Source of the DNA: Thinopyrum elongatum
Lineage: Eukaryota; Streptophyta; Magnoliopsida; Poales; Poaceae
DNA length: 64,000 nucleotides
NCBI GenBank assembly: GCA_011799875.1
Contig: CM022301.1
Location: 329,052,929 to 329,116,928, forward strand
Direction of reading: 5' to 3'
Shown: piece by piece, positions 45,705 to 57,840 of the stretch
How positions within the stretch are numbered: position 1 is the first letter of the stretch
Layout of the letters: the number at the start of each line of letters is the position of its first letter
Made by a program: the position numbers and the translations under genes
The notes under the pieces: model-generated
Database searches by the model: none
Seen by the model: the letters and a program-made list of their open reading frames with translations, nothing else
Told to the model about the DNA's origin: nothing

Positions 45705-46848
45705 CCGTACCATCACCGTCAGGTGTCGGCACCATCATCTGCACCTGCATCTCATTCCTGGCAAGGCGATTTGCCGGGGAGTTGGATGCAGGGGTGGGGA
45801 TGGTGCCTCGGGCTCCTCCAGCAGTCTCCCAGCTAGACCCCGGCTGGCTTCCTCGCGGGCTGCAGCTTCGTTCGCCCTGCCATGTCCTACTGGTCCTGGT
45901 GGCGGTGGTCAGGGGGACCCTTCCGCCACTCTCTTCACCATCGCCTTCGTCCGTGCCTTCCCGACCTCATTGAGCTCCCTGTCATGGGGCCCGACGGGGT
46001 CGGGCTGGGCTTCTGCCCAGGCACACCTTTTGCCCTCTTCGCCTCTTGCCGTAGTGCCTAGGAGGAGAAGGACAAGAAAGGGATTACGGGGCACTTATCT
46101 TTTTTCAGTTCAAAATATGTAGGCCTGGGCCAAACTTTAGTCTAAATAATGTAAACTTCCTTATCCATGTGTGTGTTATGTAAGATCTGTACTTGCTTAT
46201 CAGCATATTTAATGAAAAATACAAGCTTTGCCGGGTACTTGTGCATGTATCATATCCATGCAGAGGTGAAATGCCTCTATACATTTAAGTAAACAAGTTT
46301 CCCTGGCAGGCTATCCTGCCGGTGCCCTCAGTTTGTTGTCGCGGGGCTAGGCCTGCCGGGCACAAAACCATAAAAAGGGACCAGCCCCCCGCCGAACCTT
46401 TTCTGTCAAAGGCCACTGCGACCACCCTGACCGAAGCAGCGTTCGAGTCAAAGGGTAGGAGCACCTATGTTTCGAAGGTGGCGGAGTTTTCATATGTGCA
46501 AGTTTTCAAATTATAGAACAGGTATGGATAAGAAGGAACTTATCTGTTTGGTCGGTCGGGGATCATCACGTAGACTTGTCTTCATTTCTTCTCTTCGGGA
46601 TCAAGTCCACGGCAAGAACCTTCCAACTTAGTGCAGATGAAAACAATGCCACATGTGACCTTATCTACATGATCATGCTATGCTCATGATATGCTTATGC
46701 ATGCATGCAAGTTTCGGGGGCCCCCCAGCGCTTCGTTTATTTCTCTGTTGCTCAGGGTCTGCGCCTGGCTTTGTACAAAGGATTACATGGAACTTCGGCA
46801 AAGCTTGTACAAAAGGGTGGCTGCCGGGCAGGGCCCGACAGCCGCGCC
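45705..46848. other. G2 accessory-gene 3' part and pol 3' untranslated region
   Basis: From CCAGCCGTACC (45707) the sequence probably continues the B3 transcript. From about 46098 it closely matches G1 from 21790. No frame with a recognisable domain was found. Confidence 0.5.
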
Positions 46849-49800
46849 TTACGGGTAGAACTTACGGAGATGCTCAATGTTCCATGAGTTTTGCAATTGA
46901 ATGCCATCTCCGGTCTCCAGACGGACTGCGCAAGGTCTGGTGACTCGTACTACCCGGTAAGGGCCTTCCCACTTTGGCGTGAACTTGTTTGCACCCTTGG
47001 CGGACTGAACACGCCTAAGGACAAGGTCGCCTTCCTCAAAGCTCCGGGCATTAACCCTGCGGCTGTGATAGCGACGCAGGGCTTGCTGGTAGCGTGCAGC
47101 ACGCGTAGCAGCCCGGAGACGGTTCTCCTCAAGTAGCACAGCGTCGTCACGCCGGTGCTGTTCTTGCGCTACTTCATCGTAGGCAAGCACTCGAGGAGAT
47201 CCGAATATGAGTTCCGTGGGGATAACTGCTTCTGCCCCATAGACTAGGGAGAAGGGAGTCTACCCGGTAGCTCGATTTGGTGTCGTACAGAGGGACCAAA
47301 GAACCACCGGCAGCTCATCGATCCATTGCCTGCCGCACTTCTGTAGCCTATCAAAGGTTCTTGTCTTGAGACCTCGCAGCACTTCAGCATTCGCCCTCTC
47401 AGCTTGCCTGTTGCTTCTGGGATGGGCCACAGAGGCAAATGAGACCTTGCTTCCGAGGGCATGAACATATTGCATGAAGGCGCGGCTTGTGAATTGGGTG
47501 CCATTATCGGTGATGATTCGAGCAGGTACCCCAAAGCGGCACACCAATCCTTTCAAGAACTTGATAGCTGACTGTGCGGTTACCTTTCTCACGGGCTCTA
47601 CTTCCGGCCACTTTGTAAACTTGTCGATTGCGACAAACAAGAATTCAAAGCCCCCGGTAGCACGGGGGAAGGGGCCCAAGATGTCGAGCCCCCAGACCAA
47701 AAATGGCCATGACAAAGGGATTGTTTGGAGATCTTGAGCAAGCTGATGGATATTCTTGGAGTGGAACTGGCAGGCTTCACACTTGGTAACTAGCTCAATT
47801 GCATCTTGGAGGGCGGTGGGCCAGTAGAAACCTTGCCGGAAAGCTTTCCCAACCAAGGCCCTTGATCCGATGTGGGAGCCACCCATACCCTTGTGTATTT
47901 CTGCCAGCAGTTCCTTTCCTTCTTCCCGGCAAATGCACTTCAATTTCACACCGTTGGGCCTTCTTCTGTATAGCGTGTCATCAACGAACTAATACATACT
48001 GGCCCTCCGGGCTACTCTTTCAGCTTCTTCTTATTCTTCGGGAAGTTCTCCTGTTTGGAGGAAACGAACAATGTGCCGTGCCCAAGTTGGAGCCTGGGGC
48101 TCGGCAACAAGTACTAGCAGCACCTCCTCATCGACAGGAGTGCACACCTTGACCACAAAGACTGGTAATTCGGCGGGAGGGTGTAGCTCACAGATCGAAG
48201 GGGAGTTGTTTCCGCCAAGCCTTTTGCCGGGGGCTTCAGGAAGCTCTGCCGGGTGAGGCTTGCCGGAGTTCAATTTCCTCCTCTTGCTGGCCATTGTTGC
48301 CGGGGATACGGAGGGTTGAGTCAGATAGAGAACAAAAGTCCCTGGTTCCACAGGGAGTTTTTGCATAGCGCACTTTGACATATGATCAGCAATGCTGTTT
48401 TCCGCACGTGGTACGTGCTCTGTTTGCAATCCGTCAAAGTGCTCCTCCAACTTTCTCACTTCCTTGACGTATGCCTCCATCAATGGGCTTTGGTAGTCCT
48501 TGTTGATTTGTCTCACCACAAGTTGTGAGTCTCCACGGATGATCAGCTTCTTGATTCCCAACTCTGTCGCAATCCTGAGCCCGGCAAGGAGCCCTTCATA
48601 CTCTGCAGTATTGTTGGTAGCCTCCTCCCGGGGGAAATGCATTTGAATGATGTACTTAAGGTGCTCCCCAGTGGGAGCAAGGAGAAGCACGCCAGCTCCT
48701 GCACCCTGTAGGGAGAAGGCGCCATCAAAATACATAATCCATTCTTGGGGCGCTTCCTTGCCGGGGATAACTGTTTCCAGTACTTCCTCATCAGGGGTTG
48801 GCGTCCACTCTGCAATGAACTCTGCCAGTGCTCTGCTCTGAATAGTTGACGTGCTTTCAAACCTCAAACCAAAGCTGAATAACTCCAAAGTCCATTCCAC
48901 GATCCTGCCAGTAGCCTCGGGGTTTCGGAATATGCGTTGCAAGGGGAAGCGGGTGACAACCATGATCTCGTGGGCTTGGAAGTAGTGGCACAGTTTCCTT
49001 GAGGCCATGATGAGGCCAAAAATCAACTTTTGCATGCCAGGGTACCTCGACCTAGCCCCCTACGGTAAGGAGCTGACGAAGTACACTGGGCGCTGCACCA
49101 CCTTCTTCCTTGCCGTGATCTTGGCACTGTCTCCGCTGCTTTGCTCTTCTTTGTCTTGAACTGCATCTGATCTTGCCAGGACTGGTTCACTTTCCTCTCC
49201 AGAGGGGACGGTGGCGGCAGTTGTTGCTTCATCTACCTCCCGCTGTGCCACCAGTGCTGCGCTAACCACTTGATTGGTCGCTGCTAAATATAGCAGCAAC
49301 GACTCTTGTGGTTTAGGAGCGACTAAGGTGGGAACAGAGGAAAGGTAGGTCTTCAAATCTTGTAGCACAACGTCTGCCTCCAGGGTCCACTTCACATGCC
49401 CTGCCTTTTTCAAGATTTTGAAAAACGGCAAGGCGCATTCAGCGGACTTGGAAATGAACCTGCTCAGCACGGCAACACATCTAGTCAAATGCCTCACGTC
49501 CTTGACTGTCTTTGGTGCTTGAATCTGCTCGATAGCCTTGATCTTGTCGGGGTTGGCCTCTATCCCCCGGTGGGACACAAAAAAGCCTAGTAGCTTGCCG
49601 GAAGGAATGCCAAACACACACTTCTCCTAGTTCAGCTTCAAATTGAGCATGCACAGATTTGCAAAGGTCTCTTCCAAATCCTGGATGAGAGTCATTCTGT
49701 CCTTGGTTTTGACCACAATATCATCCATGTAGGCTTCAACATTTCTGTGCAACTAGGACTCAAAGCCAATCTGTACTGCTCTTGCAAAAGTGGATCCAGC

Positions 49801-50314
49801 ACTCTTCAATCGGAAGGGCATCCGTACAAAACAGTACATGCCACATGGAGTTATGAACGTGATTTTTTTCTTCGTCCTCCTTGGACATGAAGATCTGATG
49901 GTATCTAGAGTAGGCATCCAGGAAGGAGAGCAAGTCGCATCTGGAGGTGGAATCCACAATCTGGTCGATGCGCGGCAAGGGGAATGGGTCCTTCAGGCAT
50001 GCCTTGTTAAGATCCGTGAAATCTATGCAAAGCCTCCATTTCCCATTTGCCTTGCGCACCACCACTGGGTTTGCTAACCACGTTGGAAGCAATACTCCTC
50101 TGACCAATCCAGCTGCCTCAAGTTTCTTGATCTCCTTGGCAATAAACTGCTGCCGCTCCAAAGCTTGCTTTCGGACCTTCTGCTTGACGGGCCGGGCGTG
50201 TGGGCAGACAGCAAGGTGGTGCTCGATTACCTCCCCGGGAACACCGGGGATGTCAGATGGTTGCCAAGCAAACACATCAACATTCGCCCGCAGGAAGGCA
50301 ACGAGCACGCTTTC
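46849..50314 (-). pseudogene. G2 pol: RT, RNase H, integrase, heavily broken
   Basis: The domains and order are those of G1. RT has WRLCIDFTDLNKACLKD and AYMDDIVV. RNase H has FDGAFSLQGAGAG, NNTAEYEGLL and RGDSQLVV. Integrase has CEACQF, GLDILGPF, ITDNGTQF and RQAERANAE (Gly to Arg before QAE). Breaks are a frameshift near 49870 and stops at 49753 (TAG), 49627 (TAG), 49060 (TAG), 48031 (TAA), 47989 (TAG) and 47260 (TAG); by comparison with G1 or with the internal duplicate most replace Gln codons. The frame is downstream of a TAG at 50315-50317 shared with G1. Confidence 0.9.
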
Positions 50315-50317
50315 CTA

Positions 50318-52888
50318 TTTGTCATCGAGGGTGGCACTGATGGTAAATGTACCACCAGCGCCAGCCAGCCCTGCCGGGACCTTTTTCACAGATGGTGCGG
50401 CAGCCTTGGATCTCTTGCTATTGGAACTCTCCGGCAAGTCATCAACAGGCGCGGCGCGCTCCGAAGAGGCACGCTTCTCGGATTCCATGCTGGCATCCCT
50501 CCTTCCTTTCTTCTTTTTCTTGCTTTCCTTGGCGGGAGCAGCGGCTTCTGCAGCTTCTGCAGCAACTGCCTCCCGGTACATCTTGTCCACGCATATGATT
50601 GCGTCTTTCTTGTCTGATGGGATTGAAATAACGCCCATTGGTCCTGGCATCTTCAAAGTGTTGTAGGCATAGTGGGATGCCGCCATGAATTTGGCCAGGG
50701 CAGGACAACCAAGGATTCCGTTGTACGGCAGGGGGAGGTCAACCACATCAAACACGATCTTCCCAGTCCAGTAGTTCAACTCCCCCCCCCCCCCGAATGT
50801 TACCGGCAGTGTGATCTTCCCCTTAGGATGACTCCTGCCGGGGTTGATCGCTTGGAACGTACCAGTAACCTTGAACTCTTCATCTGCTATCTGGAGTTTG
50901 CTGATGACCTTTGGAGAAATCAGATTCAACCCGGCCCCACCGTCAACCAACATCTTTGTGACCTGGAGGTTGCGGATTGTTGGTGAAACCAACAACGGCA
51001 AACACCCCACCGCGGTAGTGCGGTCAGGGTGATCCTCCTCATCAAAGATGATGGGCGTGCGGGACCACTTGAGCGGCTTTCGAGAATCTGCCGCTGGCTC
51101 CATGGCATTGACCTCACGCACCCACCTTTTAAGTTGGCGGTGAGAAGAGTGCAGAGATGCACCCCCGTCAATGCATAGGGCATCAGTGGCTTTCTGGAAT
51201 TCCTGCTCGCTGGTTTCCTCTTCATCTCCTTCATCACTTCCGTCCTCGCAATCCTTCTTCTCACGGCCCTTGGCGGGTTTCCCTTGATACTGAGGAGCCT
51301 TGCCAGGGTGACCTGTTCTGCCACCTCGGCCCTTCCCGCTAGCACCATCTTGGTTTTTCTCCTTATCACGCTTCTCGTAGTCAGCCCTCTGCTTCTTTAC
51401 GAGCTGCTCAACCTGATGACACTCCTGGAGATCGTGGCCCTTGGTCCGGTGGATCTTGCAGTACGGCCCATCACTCTTCCCAGCTTTCTCGGAAGCCGCG
51501 GCTTCCCGGCAATCAGTGCACGCGGCAGCTTCCTTGCCGGGGACCTCGGTCTTGACCTTCTTGCATGTACCAGGTAAGCTTGACCCTTCAACGGTCATCA
51601 CCACTTTATCATTGCGCTTCTTGCTCTTCTTCTTCCGGTTGGTGGCGTCGTCGTTGTCTTCTGAGTCGATGTCGACGCCATCTTCTTCACCTGGGAGTCG
51701 TCTCCCCTCTTCTACTCAGGCACACTTATCCACCAGAGTGTATAGCTCATTCACAGTCTTGGGCAAATGAACATTCATTTTAGAACGTATCCGGCGGTTG
51801 CGCATGTTGGACTGGAACGCGGCTATCACAGTTGCCGGGTGGATGTCTGGGATGTTCCTGTGCACCCGGCTGAATCTCTGCATGTACTTCCGCAGGCTCT
51901 CTCCTTCCTTTTGCGGGAGTAGCTGTAAGTCACTGGGCCGTCCTGGTTCTTGGTGGCCGCCCGTGAAGGCGCCAACAAACTCATGGCACAGGTCAGCCCA
52001 GGTCAAAATGGAATTCTCTGGCAAGTGCATCAACCAAGACCTCACATTTGGCTTGAGTGCCAAGGGGAAGTAGTTGGCGAACACCTTTTCATCTCTTCCC
52101 CCGGCAGCTTGAACAACGATGGTGTAGATGCTCAAGAACTCTGCTGGGTTCAGTCTTCCATCATACTTCTCTGGTATTTCTGGCTTGAACGTGCGGGCAG
52201 ATGGCCAACGGACTTGCCGCAGCTCACGAGTGAAGGCAGGGTACCCAACCCCGAAAGGTAGGCACCCACCCTCACCGGGCGTACGCTCGTCGATGTTGGA
52301 GCCATTGCGCCTATTAGACCAGCATTGGGTTTCGCGGCGTCATTCGATGGTGATGCGTGCGTCTTTCCCCCGCCTGTCTTCCAGGACTCGTCGTTGTTCT
52401 CGTCGTGCTTGAGGATCAGACGAGGCCATCGATATGTCATCGGGTTCTTGGTTGCGTTGCTCTGGCCGTGGCCCCTGCGCTGGCTGCCGCGGAGGGGATT
52501 GCACCGTGGGGGTGGCCCCTTCGGTACGGCCAGCAGCTCGGGCCGTTGCCGCGGCCTATGGAGGCTGTGACGGGCCTGATCGTTGTGATCCTCTCGCCTC
52601 GGCGAAACCAATCAAGCTCTGAATGGTGGCTCTCCACTCATCCATCTGATCAGCCGCCGGCGGAAATCTCAACAGGAGTTGGGCCCGCTCCATGGCCTCC
52701 GAAGCAGTGCTCGGCATGGATGACGACGTAGACCATAGCGTCGCCTGGCTTCTGACGGTGCCAGTAGTAGCGGCGCCGTGTTCCTGTCACCGTGAGCCAG
52801 TCGCCTGGGCGGCGTGGAGGCGAGGTGGATGTGCTTGGGGATCGGCAGCTCCGTTAGGTGCATCAGCTTGGCCAGCCCGTCCTGGGGG
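50318..52888 (-). pseudogene. G2 gag (C-terminal part) and protease
   Basis: One frame holds the capsid (FVGAFTGGHQEPGR near 51960), a TGA at 51716-51718 where G1 has CGA, the zinc-finger-like CKIHRTKGHDLQEC near 51420, and protease MLVDGGAGLNLIS near 50940. A 13-G run (minus strand) near 50781-50793 keeps the frame open through the protease, whereas the 7-G run in G1 does not. The N-terminal linker (52888-52150) needs frame changes. It joins the N-terminus beyond solo LTR S2. Confidence 0.85.
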
Positions 52889-54460
52889 TGCTACTTCTTG
52901 AGCTTGCGTTGGTTTTTCCCTTGAAGAGGAAAGGGTGATGCAGCACAGTAGAGGTAAGTATTTCCCTCAGTTAAGAACCAAGGTATCAATCCATTAGGAT
53001 AAGAATGCACAAATCACCAATACCTGCACAAACAATCAAACACTTGCACCCAACGCGATAAAGGGGTTGTCAATCCCTTCACGGTCAATTGCAAAAGTGA
53101 GATCTGATAGAGATAGATAAACAAAAGATAAAATATTTTTGGTTTTTTTTGGTATATAGATCTGAAAATAAAAGATTGCAAAATAGTAGATCAGAAAGTA
53201 ATATGATGGAAAATAGACCCGGGGGCCATAGGTTTCACTAGAGAATTCTCTCATGAAGGCAAATAATACGGTGGGTGAACAAATTACTGTCGAGCAATTG
53301 ATAGAAAAGCGCAAAGTTATGACGATATCCAAGGCAATGATTATGCATATAGGCATCACATCCGTGTCAAGTAGACCGACTCCTGCCTGCATCTACTACT
53401 ATTACTCCACACATCGTCCGCTATCCAGCATGCATCTAGAGTATTAAGTTCATAAAGAATGGAGTAACGCTTTAAGTAAGATGACATGATGTAGAGGAAT
53501 TAACTCAAGCAATATGATGAAAACCCCATCTTTTTATCCTTGATGGCAACAATGCAATACGTGTCTCGCTACCCCTACTTTGTCACTGGGTGAAATCACG
53601 CAAGATTGAACCCAAAGCTAAGCACCTCTCCTATTGCAAGAAAAACCAATCGAGTTGGCCAAACCAAACCGATAATTCGAAGAGAAATACAAAGATATTA
53701 AATCATGCATAAAAGAATTTAGAGAAGATTCAAATAATATTCAAAGATAAGCTTCATAAATCCACAATTCATCGGATCTCGACAAACACACCGCAAAAGA
53801 AGATTACATCGGATAGATCTCCAAGAACATCAAGGAGAACGTTGTATTGAGAATCAAAGAGAGAGAAGAAGCCATCTAGCTACTAGCTATGGACCCGTAG
53901 GTCTGAGGTAAACTACTCATGCATCATCGGAAGGGCAATGGAGTTGATGTAGAAGCCCTCCATGATCGATTCCCCCTCCGGCAGGATGCCGAAAAAGGCC
54001 CCAAGATGGGATCTCATGGGAACAGAAGGTTGCGGTGGTGGAAAAGTGTTTTCGTGGATGCCTCTGGTGGTTCTGGAATATATGTGGATATATAGGAGGA
54101 AGACCTAGGTCAGGAGGTCATCGAGGGGCCCACAAGGCAGGGAGGCGCCCCCCCTAGGGCGCGCCCTCCACCCTTGTCGCCGCCTCATGGCTCTTCTGAC
54201 TTGGACTCCAAGTCCCCTAGGTGTCTTCTGGTCCAAGAAAAATCATCGTGAAGTTTTATTCCGTATGAACTCCGTTTGGTATTCCTTTTCTGCGAGGCTC
54301 AAAAACAAGGAAAAAACAGAAACTGGCACTGGGCTCTAGGTTAATAGGTTAGTCCCAAAAATAATATAAAATAGCATATTAATGCATATAAAACATCCAA
54401 AATAGATAATATAATAGCATGGAACAATAAAAAAATTATAGATACGTTGGAGACGTATCA
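52889..54460 (-). mobile_element. Solo LTR S2 (1572 bp), TSD GGGGG
   Basis: On the plus strand it starts TGCTACTTCTTGAGC and ends GGAGACGTATCA, so on the minus strand it begins TGATACGTCTCC. Flanks are GGGGG at 52884-52888 and 54461-54465. No internal sequence remains. A GC-rich hairpin (about 54126-54175) and a TATA-like stretch near 54085 are present. Confidence 0.9.
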
Positions 54461-54465
54461 GGGGG

Positions 54466-54834
54466 CGACGCATGCCCTGCGGCCACATCCGCAGCGGGGG
54501 TGGCCGGAGGATTGCGGTTCGCCCCAAGGCGAGCATCACCGTTGTGGCCGCGTCCTTCGGCGGGGTGGAGAGGCACAGATGGAATGATCTCTCCTCCCGC
54601 ACCTTGCAGAGCGTGGCCGTCGAGATGTTGTTGGCGCTGTCCTTCTCCGGTGCCTCCTGCTCCTGTTTCGGCTACGGGGGAGGTGGTGACGACGCCGCCT
54701 GCGCCGGTCACGTCCCCCGCAGCGTCCACGTCCTCGTGTGCCCCCGTAGCCCCCACGGTGTCGGCGGCCGCGTATGGAGGGGCCTTCAAGGTGGACGGGT
54801 GAGCTGCGGCACCGGTTTTCTTCTTGGGTGCCAT
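54466..54834 (-). pseudogene. G2 gag N-terminal part
   Basis: The likely start is the ATG at 54834 (MAPKKKTGAAAHPS), about 100 bp inside the 5' LTR. The sequence is low-complexity Ala/Gly/Thr-rich, as in G1, and is cut by S2 at the equivalent of the GLAKPM..PIPKHIH region. Confidence 0.65.
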
Positions 54835-54935
54835 GGATGATGAAGCCATTGATGAAGAAGACGATGATGAAGATGACGCGCTGCGTACGCTCTCGAATTC
54901 GCACAAGCGCTTCCCCCTACCTGGCGTGCCAAAGA

Positions 54936-55853
54936 TGTCGTGGGAAAACACGGCCACCTATGGGGCCATCGGCCCCTTGTGGTTCGGCAGGGGGGAAGGA
55001 CGCATTGCACAAAGAGCGGAGGCCACGGGGCAGCACGGCGGCGATCACACGGACAGTTTTTACCCAGGTTCGGGCCGCTGTGAGGCGTAAAACCCTACTC
55101 CTGCTTTGGTGGATTGATGAGAGGACCGTGGTGGAGATGCAGTGCTCTAACCTGGCAAGGTCGCCTCGGGGCGAGAGCAACTACGCGCGTATGAGTGTAC
55201 ATGGGTCTGAATCCTTTCTAAGGTTGCCATGGCCCTCCTTTTATAGATCAAGGGGTCACCACAATGGCAAATCAGTCATTGTGTACTGATTAGATAGCAA
55301 ACAGTGCTATCATACCTAACTCTGCAGACTGGATAGAGCGCATTAAATGCGCCGCTTAGTGTCACATCGTAGCCTAGCCCGGCAAGCCTTGCCGTGCTGT
55401 TTTGCCACCTTCTCGCCTGCCTGCATGACACATTGTTGGACGAGTGTCATTTGGAGGTGATTTCCTCTGGGGATGGCTGCCACGTGCCAAATAACGGCCA
55501 CTTAGCATCTTGGGGGCTCGACACCATATCAATCGGTGACTTGCGTTGCTGTGAGGTGGAGCGGTGGAGCCTTGGCGGGGTAATCCGCCCTCAGCGTCCC
55601 CGGCAAGCCTGCCGGGGCAATCTTGAGACTTGTCTTCGGGGCAACCTCGTCCCCGCCAGGCTCACCTGACCGGTAGGGGAGGTTTTCCCATCGTGGTATT
55701 TTACTCCTTGGGTTGGGTCTTGGTCTTCTTGATCCGCCCTTTGATTCTTCAAAGAGCTGATCTCTTCTGCTTGGCCTTGTCCTGGATGCTGCAATCTCGT
55801 TCTTGAGCCTGTGTACAGTCTGGGCAACATACCTCGGGTTTGTTGCACCGACA
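54936..55853 (-). repeat. G2 5' LTR (918 bp)
   Basis: It starts TGTCGTGGGAAAACACGG and ends GTTGCACCGACA, followed by the TSD CCAAT and C1 RT sequence. Confidence 0.92.
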
Positions 55854-55858
55854 CCAAT

Positions 55859-56148
55859 CTTGCCTTGTTGCGAGTGACTACACCGTTCGCATCTTGTTTG
55901 TTCTTGAAGATCCATTCGGTCCCAATGACATTATGATTCTCCTTTGGCATTGGCACCAATTGCCACACCTTATTGCGCTCGAAGTTGTTGAGTTCATCAT
56001 GCATGGCTTCGAGCCAATCCGGGTCCTCGAGTGCCTCAAGTACCTTTTGGGGTTCAATAAAAGAAACAAATGTGTGATGCTCACAAAAGTTTATTAATTG
56101 TTTACAAGTGGTTGCCCCTTGTCTTAAGCTACCAAGCACATTCTCCAT
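55859..56148 (-). pseudogene. C1 RT, N-terminal end
   Basis: The minus-strand frame reads EALEDPDWLEAMHDELNNF, VWQLVPMPKENHNVIG and EWIFKNKQDANG, then RNKARLV at the G2 junction; it continues at 42784. The frame is shared with integrase across a TAA at 56158. Confidence 0.88.
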
Positions 56149-56157
56149 GACATGATC

Positions 56158-57603
56158 TTAACATTTGAGAGTGGAGGAGATCTTGGCGGCTCGACGCTCC
56201 AGTAACTCCTCGATGGTCATTTGAGGTCCATCATCTTGATTATCTTGAGCACTTCCTTGAGCTTGCTCTTGATCTTGAGCTTGCTCGGTGTCATGAACTT
56301 GATCTTGGGCATCACTTGGTGAACCACCATCATCATGAGGTTGGTCTTGCCCTTGATCTTGTTCACTTGGTTGAGGGCCTTCACTTTGTTCTTCGAAAGC
56401 GTGTAGGTCTAGAGTCGGTGATGGCTCCACTTGAGTAGAGCATTGTCCTTCTCCTTCGGCCACAAGGGGTTCCTCAATGGGGAGTATTTGACCAATCCCC
56501 ATTCTTCTTATGGCTTGAGGAGGAATTTCATCACCTACATCACAGAGGCTTTGCTCCACTTGGGAGCCATTATTTTCATCAAACTCCATGTTACACGTCT
56601 TCTCAATGAGTCCATTGGACTTGTTGAGGACACGGTAAGCATGAGAGTTTGTAGCATAACCAACAAATATGCCCTCTTGAGCTCTAGGTTCAAATTTAGA
56701 CAAACGAACACCTTTCTTGAGAATGAAACACTTACACCCGAACACCCGAAAGTACTTGAGGTTGGGCTTGTTACCGGTAAGTATCTCATATGGAGTCTTG
56801 TTCAAGCCTTTGCGGAGGTAGAGCCGATTGGATGCATGACATGTGGTATTGATGGCTTCAGCCCAAAAGTTGTACGGAGATTTGAATTCCGCCATCATGG
56901 TCCTTCCCGCATCCATCAACGTCCAGTTCTTCCACTCCGCAACACCATTTTGTTGAGGGGTATATGGTGCGGAGTATTGATGCTTGATCCCCTCATCACT
57001 AAGAAACTCATCCAAGGTGTAGTTCTTGAACTCTGTGCCGTTGTCGCTTCTAATAATCAATATCTTTCCTTCATGTTGACGTTGAGCTTCATTAGCAAAC
57101 TCAATGATGGTTTGTTGGGTCTCACTCTTTCTCTTGAAAAAGTATACCCATGTGTATCTTGAGTAATCGTCCATAATCACCAAGCAATATTTTCTTACCC
57201 CAAGACTATCAAAGGATGGAGGACCAAAGAGATCCATGTGAAGGAGCTCCAAGGGCCTCTTCGAGTAGATGATAGTCGAGGGTCGGTGAGACATCTCAAG
57301 TAGCTTTCCCTCAATACAAGCACTGCAAGCACGATCTTTGGCAAAACTCACATTTGTTAGTCCACGAACATGATCCACTTTGAGGAGACTTTGCAAGGAT
57401 CTCATATTGACATGGGCTAGTCGGCGATGCCAAAGCCATCCCACATCAACTTTAGCCATTAGGCACGTCGCGGTCTTAGTGGGTCGCTCCGAAAAGTTAA
57501 CCACATAGAGACCGTTCTCGACATGCCCAACAAAGGCTACTTTAAGAGTCTTGCTCCACAAAAGGACCATGGTATCAAGATCAAAGAATGTTGCAAAGCC
57601 CAT
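56158..57603 (-). pseudogene. C1 integrase
   Basis: GAG-pre-integrase and HHCC finger: LWHRRLAHVNMRSLQ and CSACIEGK. Core sites: LLHMDLFGP, IIRSDNGTEF and NGVAEWKNWTL, where two Trp replace the usual Arg next to the catalytic Glu (CGG to TGG type changes). A Gln/Asp/Glu-rich linker (QDQGQDQPHDDGG) leads to RT. Stops at 57613 and 56158 separate it from protease and RT in one continuous frame. In the family it inserts the cDNA in the nucleus. Confidence 0.9.
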
Positions 57604-57615
57604 GAGTGCAAGTTA

Positions 57616-57840
57616 ACGAACGGAAAGTAAATTGTATGCAAGGGACTCAACAAGCATGACCTTCTCAATAGATAAATCTTGTGAGACAACCACCTTGCCA
57701 AGACCCAATACCTTAGAAGTTGAAGCATCACCGAATTGGACATGGGTGGGCATAGATGGGATTTCTTGCACGTCCACCACCAAGTCCTTGCTCCCAGTCA
57801 TATGATTTGTTGCTCCACTATCAAGCAACCATGACACTCC
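57616..57840 (-). pseudogene. C1 aspartic protease
   Basis: WLLDSGATNHMTG is the copia protease active site (DSGA). The frame runs to LAYNLLSVR and a TAA at 57613-57615, then directly into integrase. Confidence 0.85.

Larger units (their letters stand above)
42790..55853 (-). mobile_element. Gypsy element G2, minus strand, 13.1 kb, with solo LTR S2 inside
   Basis: LTRs of 920 bp (42790-43709) and 918 bp (54936-55853) flank the element, with TSD CCAAT (42785-42789 and 55854-55858), in C1 RT. The primer site is at 54931-54914 next to the right LTR, so it is minus-oriented like G1. Order: gag, protease, RT, RNase H, integrase, an antisense B3 gene, 3' LTR. It contains an internal copy of part of pol (44897-45704) and S2 in gag. 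Confidence 0.94.

Noticed and set aside
44805..45716. Independent 303-aa gene
   Set aside because: It is the duplicated segment of G2 pol (RNase H to integrase) with foreign joins at both ends.
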